Shown: piece by piece, positions 59,532 through 64,000 of the stretch | Position numbering within the stretch: position 1 is the stretch's first letter | Layout: the number at the start of each line of letters is the position of its first letter | NCBI RefSeq assembly: GCF_040253585.1 | Contig: NZ_JBELAU010000018.1 | Span: 1-64,000 of the forward strand | Length of the DNA stretch: 64,000 nt | DNA from: Emticicia sp040253585 | GTDB lineage: Bacteria; Bacteroidota; Bacteroidia; Cytophagales; Spirosomataceae | Reading direction: 5' to 3' | Program-made: the position numbers and the translations under genes | The notes under the pieces: model-generated | The model's input: the letters and a program-made list of their open reading frames with translations, nothing else | Told to the model about the DNA's origin: nothing | Databases searched by the model: none

Positions 59532-60590
59532 ATGAAAAAAATCATCTACTTACTTGGCGTCTGCTTATTGGCTGGCCATGTTAATGCACAGTTTGTCAAT
59601 AGTACAGACTTCTACGTAAGCGAGGGTGCAGTTGTGAGCTTCAATACCGATGTAGTAAATGAAGGCAAAATTACTAATAACGGTAAAGTTCATTTCCAAA
59701 AAAATTTAGAAAACCTTAGCTCGGTTCAATCAACAGGTGTAGCCGTTTTTGATGGTAACGGAACTCAACTTATTAAAAGTAAAAACGAGCTTTCATTCAG
59801 CCAACTAATGTTGGATAATGATGTGAAACTCGAAACTCCACTTCGTATAAATGAAACTATTTCATTTCGTCGTGGTGTAATTGAATCTTCATCAATAAAC
59901 CCATTAGTATTTTCAGTAGATGCAAAACATAATGGAGCTTCTGATTTCTCACACGTAAGAGGTGTAGTAAAAAAAGAAGGTAGTGAAGCTTTTGAATTCC
60001 CGTTGGGCGATGGTACTAACTTCCGTTCTTTTAAAGTTGCTCGCAGTTCAGAAAACCAAACACTTTCTGCAACATATTTATACAAAAGCCCATTGAATAT
60101 TTCTGGTCAAGTTTCAGAAAATGTTGAGACAATTAATGAAAATGAATATTGGACTTTGAAATCAGAATCAGTGAAAGCTTCGGCACAAGTTTCTGTAAAT
60201 GGTCAATTTGGCTTAGAAGATGTAGCTTACTTGAAAAGAGGTACTTGGGATGTTTTGGAAGATTCAAAGCTTTCTGCCTCAACTGATTTGTCAAGTGGTA
60301 CTTTATTTACCCTTGCAAGAAGCCGTAATATTAAAGCTGAGATTGGTGTTTATCCTAACCCAACTGAGGGAGAATATTTCTTGAAATTAGGTGGAATGAA
60401 CGAAAATGAGCAAATCACGGTAGATGTAACAAACCAAGATGGTTCAACAATCATGCATAAAGAAGGTTTAGTAAAAGATTTACGCAGAGCGTATCAACTA
60501 CCAGAAAATCTTCCAGCTACTGAATTAGCAGTACGTGTACAAAGAGTGGGCAATAAGCCATTGACTCAAAAATTGATTTTGAAGAAGTAA
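59532..60590 (+). CDS. T9SS-exported protein with C-terminal sorting domain, 352 aa
   Basis: A signal peptide (MKKIIYLLGVCLLAGHVNA) is followed by a repetitive beta-rich region in which N-x-G-x-I-T/N-x-G-x-V motifs (VVNEGKITNNGKVHF) suggest a stacked beta-helix. The C-terminal 80 residues (IGVYPNPTEGEYFLKLGG... KPLTQKLILKK) are a type A T9SS sorting domain. The substrate and role are not recognised. It is monocistronic before a terminator. Confidence 0.8.
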   Translation: MKKIIYLLGVCLLAGHVNAQFVNSTDFYVSEGAVVSFNTDVVNEGKITNNGKVHFQKNLENLSSVQSTGVAVFDGNGTQLIKSKNELSFSQLMLDNDVKLETPLRINETISFRRGVIESSSINPLVFSVDAKHNGASDFSHVRGVVKKEGSEAFEFPLGDGTNFRSFKVARSSENQTLSATYLYKSPLNISGQVSENVETINENEYWTLKSESVKASAQVSVNGQFGLEDVAYLKRGTWDVLEDSKLSASTDLSSGTLFTLARSRNIKAEIGVYPNPTEGEYFLKLGGMNENEQITVDVTNQDGSTIMHKEGLVKDLRRAYQLPENLPATELAVRVQRVGNKPLTQKLILKK

Positions 60591-60623
60591 TATTCATACC
60601 GAATACTATCCTATAAAATATCA

Positions 60624-60660
60624 AAAGGTTGCTTACATTTTTTGTGAGCAACCTTTGTTT
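60624..60660 (+). terminator. terminator after the 59532 gene
   Basis: AAAGGTTGCTTACA (60624-60637) pairs with TGTGAGCAACCTTT (60643-60656), one G-T pair, and is followed by a T-run. Confidence 0.85.
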
Positions 60661-60714
60661 TTTGTAGAATATTTGATAATTATCCACTATTTTGCTCAAA
60701 AATTTAGCGTTTCT

Positions 60715-61260
60715 ATGGCATTGTCGAAAGGGAAAATATTAATAGCTGAACCATTTTTAGGAGATAAAAACTTTGAACGAAGTGTGGTTTTGCTCTGTGA
60801 GTATAACGAACAAGGGGCTTTTGGGTTGGTACTGAACCAATTGACAAACTTGAAACTGGATGATGTGATGGAAAATGTTTATGGCGATCTGCCGCTTTAT
60901 CTGGGTGGGCCAGTTGAGCAGAATACTTTACATTTTATTCATCGTTTAGGTGATGTAATTGAAGGTGCAATTGATATTGGGAATGGCATTTTTTGGTCGG
61001 GTGACTTCGACCAAGTAAAGACTTTGATGAATATTGGCAAAATTACCGAAAACGATATTCGACTTTTTATTGGCTATTCGGGCTGGTCGGGTGGGCAATT
61101 AGAAGGTGAACTAAAGCAAAATTCTTGGATCGTATCCGATACCGACGCGAGCTTGATTTTTGAAACTCCAAGCAAAAGTTTTTGGCGTGAAGTACTGAAA
61201 CGCATGGGTGGACAATACAAAGTTTTATCAAATTACCCAACCGACCCACGGCTGAATTAG
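60715..61260 (+). CDS. YqgE/AlgH family protein
   Basis: ATG 60715 gives 181 residues with the family features GKILIAEPFLGDKNFERSVVLLCEYNEQGAFGLVLNQ (about residues 6-42), the central PLYLGGPVEQNTLHFIH and the FIGYSGWSGGQLEGELKQNSWIV motif (about 119-141). YqgE/AlgH proteins are widespread, with no agreed biochemical function; some roles in alginate regulation or cofactor handling are suggested. The upstream terminator argues against a start at 60655. Confidence 0.9.
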   Translation: MALSKGKILIAEPFLGDKNFERSVVLLCEYNEQGAFGLVLNQLTNLKLDDVMENVYGDLPLYLGGPVEQNTLHFIHRLGDVIEGAIDIGNGIFWSGDFDQVKTLMNIGKITENDIRLFIGYSGWSGGQLEGELKQNSWIVSDTDASLIFETPSKSFWREVLKRMGGQYKVLSNYPTDPRLN

Positions 61261-61320
61261 AAATATTTATCTTCAAAAGCCAGTTTTTGGCGGTTATTTA
61301 AGCTATTTTTGCAGATATTT

Positions 61321-61398
61321 AGACAAAAGATATTAGACAATAGACAAAAGAAGAATGCCTTTTCTCATATCTCGTGTCTATTGTCTCACGTCTTATTT
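61321..61398. repeat. heptad-word inverted repeat (61.3 kb), the clearest copy
   Basis: The left arm is five 7-base words starting with AGA (61321-61355, for example AGACAAA at both 61321 and 61342). The right arm is five words starting with CT (61364-61398, for example CTCGTGT then CTATTGT). Twelve bases pair perfectly, AGACAATAGACA (61335-61346) with TGTCTATTGTCT (61375-61386). It occupies the gap between the YqgE gene and the large membrane protein. Confidence 0.75.
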
Positions 61399-61408
61399 AT
61401 TATAATCA

Positions 61409-63388
61409 ATGCAATCAGTACCGACAAGCTTCTTTAATCGGCAGACTTTATTTTTACTTTTCTTTTGTATTATTTATTTCTCATTATCGTTGCCAGCGGG
61501 TTATGCGGGGTTCAATATTGATGCTTCATGGCACGAGTCGCTCGTGATGGCGATTGATAAAGGCTTTGTTTTTGGGCATGATTTTATCTTTAATTATGGC
61601 CCATTGGGTTATCTCAATACTGGACTTCTACCCCAAAGTGTCCCGATCTGGGTGTTGGTTGCAGCCGAAGTTTTTACGCTACTCAATTACATTATTATTA
61701 TTAAATTTTGTTTTCAGAAGGCAGGTAAAAACTGGTGGATTGTGGCAGTTTCATCGTTGTTGATTTTAATGCCTTGGGGCTTTATTTCTGACACTTCTTT
61801 TACTTTTTTCTATTTCTTTTTGTTTTGGTTGCTTTATGCACTTCGCACTCGTAATTCGGCTGCTTTATTGCTTGCAGTGTTGCTCTCGGTGCTGATTTTC
61901 TACATAAAAGTCAATCTAAGTATTATCGTTTATGGTCTTTTTGCGGCTTCGTTGTTATATTTTTGGTTAATTAAAGCTTTTACATTCCGTACAATCATTG
62001 TTTGTTGGGTTGCCCAAATTTTATTGACTTATGCACTTTCGTTTATTTTGCACGTAGATATTCCAGCGTATCTTGAAGCCAGTCTAAAAATTATTGATGC
62101 TTACCAAGACGCAATGGCTGCCATGCTTCTGAATACTAAAGAATTGCTTTCTTTACTTTTTTTCGAGGCATTGATTGTTTTGGTGGTTTTGGTATATATT
62201 TTCAAGACTTTCCGCTCAATTTTTCAGAATAATTTTGAGGGTGTTTACTTATATTTGCTCCTTGCCCTTGCTTGGTTTTTGGGTTTCAAACAAGCCCATA
62301 CGGCTGTTGGTGCTTATAATATTTTCGGGTTTTTCTTATTGATGCCTCCATTGGCCGCTTTGATTTATTTATTTACCGAAAATTCGTATAAAATTTGGGC
62401 TGGGCGAATGTTCGTAGCTGTTTTGTGCCTACAATTACTTGCTACTCAGTTGATTCGTTTTTATATTGGAGAAAAGACACTCAAAGGTTATTTACTGACT
62501 TATCCGCCAACGAGTATTTCCAAGAAAATTTCAGAGAAAGGTTTTTCAGGAAAAGATTTATTTGAAATTTTGGAACAGAAAAGCCCTGTAAATTACCTAA
62601 AAAGATTGGTTACTTACGAATACGATGATAATTTTAAAAACTCTCCAGTTAAATTACCAAATGACTTAATAGCTAAAGTCGGAAAAGCCAGTATCGACAT
62701 CGTTCCGCATCAGATTTCGCATATTTATTTCAATCAGCTAAATTATAATCCTCGGCCAATCATACAATCTTATCAAGCCAATAGCGATTGGTTGATGAAA
62801 AAAAATGGCGAGAAATATCTGTCAGAAACAGCTCCCAAATTTGTGCTGTTTCGCACCGAAGCATTCCGAGAGCAAAATCCATTTTGGGTAGAAACCGATT
62901 TAAGCGAAGCTCTTTTAAGAAATTACACACTGACCGATACGACCATAATTCAGCAAGATACGTTTTATCTATTCCAGAGGAATAAGGTACTTAAAGGTCT
63001 GACATACAACGACTTATCAACTATTAAATTTAAACTAAACGAAGATATTCAGCTACCAAAATCAATAAATCCGATTCGTTTTTCGGCAAAAATTAATTAC
63101 AGCACCAAAGGAAAATTGGCAAGGTTATTTTTTCAACCACCTTATTTATATTGCTTGGTCACTTACGAAAACGGCCGTCAAGAAAACTTCCGAGTAATAG
63201 ATAAAATCTTGCGTGGCGGAGTCTTTATCAATCAAAAAGTAACTACCCAAGCCGAAGCGTGTAACTTTTTCTTGAATAAGGGTGTTGATAATCAGAGAGT
63301 TACAAAAATTCGTTTTTGGGCAAAATACACTTCGGGTTTTGATGAAAGTTTTGAAGGAACATTTAAAGAATTAAAAATTACCAATTAA
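61409..63388 (+). CDS. large multi-span membrane protein, 659 aa (possible GT-C-type)
   Basis: The first about 360 residues contain at least nine membrane spans. An early extracytoplasmic loop reads FNIDASWHESLVMAIDKGFVFGHDFIFNYGPLGYL, an acidic region of the kind seen in GT-C glycosyltransferases. The last about 290 residues are soluble and probably periplasmic. No exact family is recognised. A lipid-linked sugar transferase is a reasonable guess only. It follows a heptad-word repeat and precedes the helicase gene. Confidence 0.65.
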   Translation: MQSVPTSFFNRQTLFLLFFCIIYFSLSLPAGYAGFNIDASWHESLVMAIDKGFVFGHDFIFNYGPLGYLNTGLLPQSVPIWVLVAAEVFTLLNYIIIIKFCFQKAGKNWWIVAVSSLLILMPWGFISDTSFTFFYFFLFWLLYALRTRNSAALLLAVLLSVLIFYIKVNLSIIVYGLFAASLLYFWLIKAFTFRTIIVCWVAQILLTYALSFILHVDIPAYLEASLKIIDAYQDAMAAMLLNTKELLSLLFFEALIVLVVLVYIFKTFRSIFQNNFEGVYLYLLLALAWFLGFKQAHTAVGAYNIFGFFLLMPPLAALIYLFTENSYKIWAGRMFVAVLCLQLLATQLIRFYIGEKTLKGYLLTYPPTSISKKISEKGFSGKDLFEILEQKSPVNYLKRLVTYEYDDNFKNSPVKLPNDLIAKVGKASIDIVPHQISHIYFNQLNYNPRPIIQSYQANSDWLMKKNGEKYLSETAPKFVLFRTEAFREQNPFWVETDLSEALLRNYTLTDTTIIQQDTFYLFQRNKVLKGLTYNDLSTIKFKLNEDIQLPKSINPIRFSAKINYSTKGKLARLFFQPPYLYCLVTYENGRQENFRVIDKILRGGVFINQKVTTQAEACNFFLNKGVDNQRVTKIRFWAKYTSGFDESFEGTFKELKITN

Positions 63389-63400
63389 ATTATAAGTGAA

Positions 63401-63428
63401 CCCTCCCTGTCGGGGAGGGCAGGGAGGG
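63401..63428. repeat. GC-rich hairpin between genes
   Basis: CCCTCCCTG (63401-63409) pairs with CAGGGAGGG (63420-63428). It is unusually GC-rich for this genome and has no T-run, so it looks more like a dispersed palindrome than a terminator. It ends five bases before the helicase ATG, over its expected ribosome-binding region. Confidence 0.55.
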
Positions 63429-63432
63429 GCCT

Positions 63433-64000
63433 ATGGAAGAAATAGAAAATACATTTGAGCAATTTGAGCTTAATCGTCAGTTATTGAATGCAGTAGCAGA
63501 CGCTGGTTATACAATACCTACACCGATTCAGCAGAAAACCATCCCCTTAACGTTACAAGGGCATGATGTTTTAGGAATCGCTCAAACGGGTACAGGCAAA
63601 ACAGCCGCATATCTTTTGCCAATTTTGATGAAAGTAAAATATGCACAAGGCAAATTACCTCGCTGCTTGATTTTCGCACCCACTCGTGAGTTGGTGATTC
63701 AGATTGATAAAGCAGTGGGCGAATTGGCAAAATATACCGATATTCGTCATGTTGCACTCTATGGCGGTCTTGGCCCTAAAACTCAAATCGAAGCCATTCA
63801 GGCGGGTGTTGACATTATTGTTTCGACTCCTGGTCGATTCATGGATTTGTATTTGCGTGGCGATATTGGAGTAAAAGACATCAAAATTATGATTCTGGAC
63901 GAAGCCGACAAAATGATGGATATGGGTTTTATGCCACAGATTCGCAGTATTTTGGAGGTTATTCCTACAAAACGACAAAATTTGCTGTTTTCGGCTACTT
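63433..64000 (+). CDS. DEAD-box RNA helicase, N-terminal part
   Basis: The frame starts at ATG 63433 and runs off the window edge, so only the first about 189 residues are seen. The Q motif (FEQFELNRQLLNAVADAGYTIPTPIQQKTIP), Walker A AQTGTGKT, PTRELV, TPGRFMD, DEAD (LDEADKMMDMGF) and SAT motifs are all present in order. It is a DEAD-box helicase of the RhlE/DeaD kind, probably for ribosome assembly or RNA turnover. Confidence 0.93.
   Translation, partial: MEEIENTFEQFELNRQLLNAVADAGYTIPTPIQQKTIPLTLQGHDVLGIAQTGTGKTAAYLLPILMKVKYAQGKLPRCLIFAPTRELVIQIDKAVGELAKYTDIRHVALYGGLGPKTQIEAIQAGVDIIVSTPGRFMDLYLRGDIGVKDIKIMILDEADKMMDMGFMPQIRSILEVIPTKRQNLLFSAT

Overview
The window looks like chromosome of a Bacteroidota member, most likely a Cytophagales/Spirosomataceae-type bacterium. 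The evidence is low GC by eye, three secreted proteins ending in type IX secretion (T9SS) sorting domains, promoter elements of the Bacteroidota type (TTG, about 20 bp, TAnnTTTG), the ribosomal order rplM-rpsI-rpsB-tsf, and a DUF1501/DUF1553/cytochrome-domain cluster. The genus is not determined.

Layout. 1-7.7 kb is one end of a prophage or phage-derived element. The rightward part (1-3223) is late and lytic: holin-like peptide, GH19 endolysin, and a spanin-like overlapping gene pair. A separately promoted lipoprotein gene (3323-3700) follows, like a moron. The leftward early operon (3874-7077) has tightly overlapping small genes and a RepA/DnaB-type ATPase. It diverges from an XRE-type repressor gene (7245-7637) across an operator-rich switch. 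No integrase is visible, so the boundary is inferred to lie between about 7.64 and 7.92 kb.

7.9-21.6 kb is core genome: proB, typA, a DUF2490 protein, a DUF6807 protein, a thioredoxin-like protein, an iron-dependent alcohol dehydrogenase, an rRNA m5C methyltransferase, an outer-membrane barrel, and the rplM-rpsI-rpsB-tsf operon with a long GC-richer leader before rplM. 21.7-39.2 kb is envelope and metabolism: a large T9SS protein, a ferredoxin-type reductase, a RelE-type toxin-antitoxin pair, a NagZ/serine-hydrolase fusion, ThuA, an M23 peptidase, a di-haem peroxidase plus two WD40 proteins in one operon, a photolyase/cryptochrome with a carotenoid gene, an SGNH lipoprotein and a glycosyltransferase. 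39.3-44.2 kb has thiamine pyrophosphokinase, nrdA (preceded by two perfect DnaA boxes) and two small genes of unknown function.

44.2-51.4 kb is a leftward cluster of DUF2231/cytochrome/LRR, DUF1553 and DUF1501 genes. It is split by a REP-associated transposase (RAYT) pseudogene embedded in an array of five paired-hairpin REP-like units. 51.6-64 kb holds uvrA, a T9SS acetylesterase-like protein, a HAD phosphatase, an MFS transporter, another T9SS protein, a YqgE/AlgH protein, a large membrane protein and the start of a DEAD-box helicase.

Two repeat systems stand out. One is the RAYT/REP array at 49.0-50.0 kb, where the transposase frame carries one amber codon. The other is a set of intergenic elements built from diverged 7-bp words, often in both arms of an inverted repeat (17.46, 20.23, 20.79, 39.25 and 61.32 kb). 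The words differ between elements while the 7-bp period is kept.
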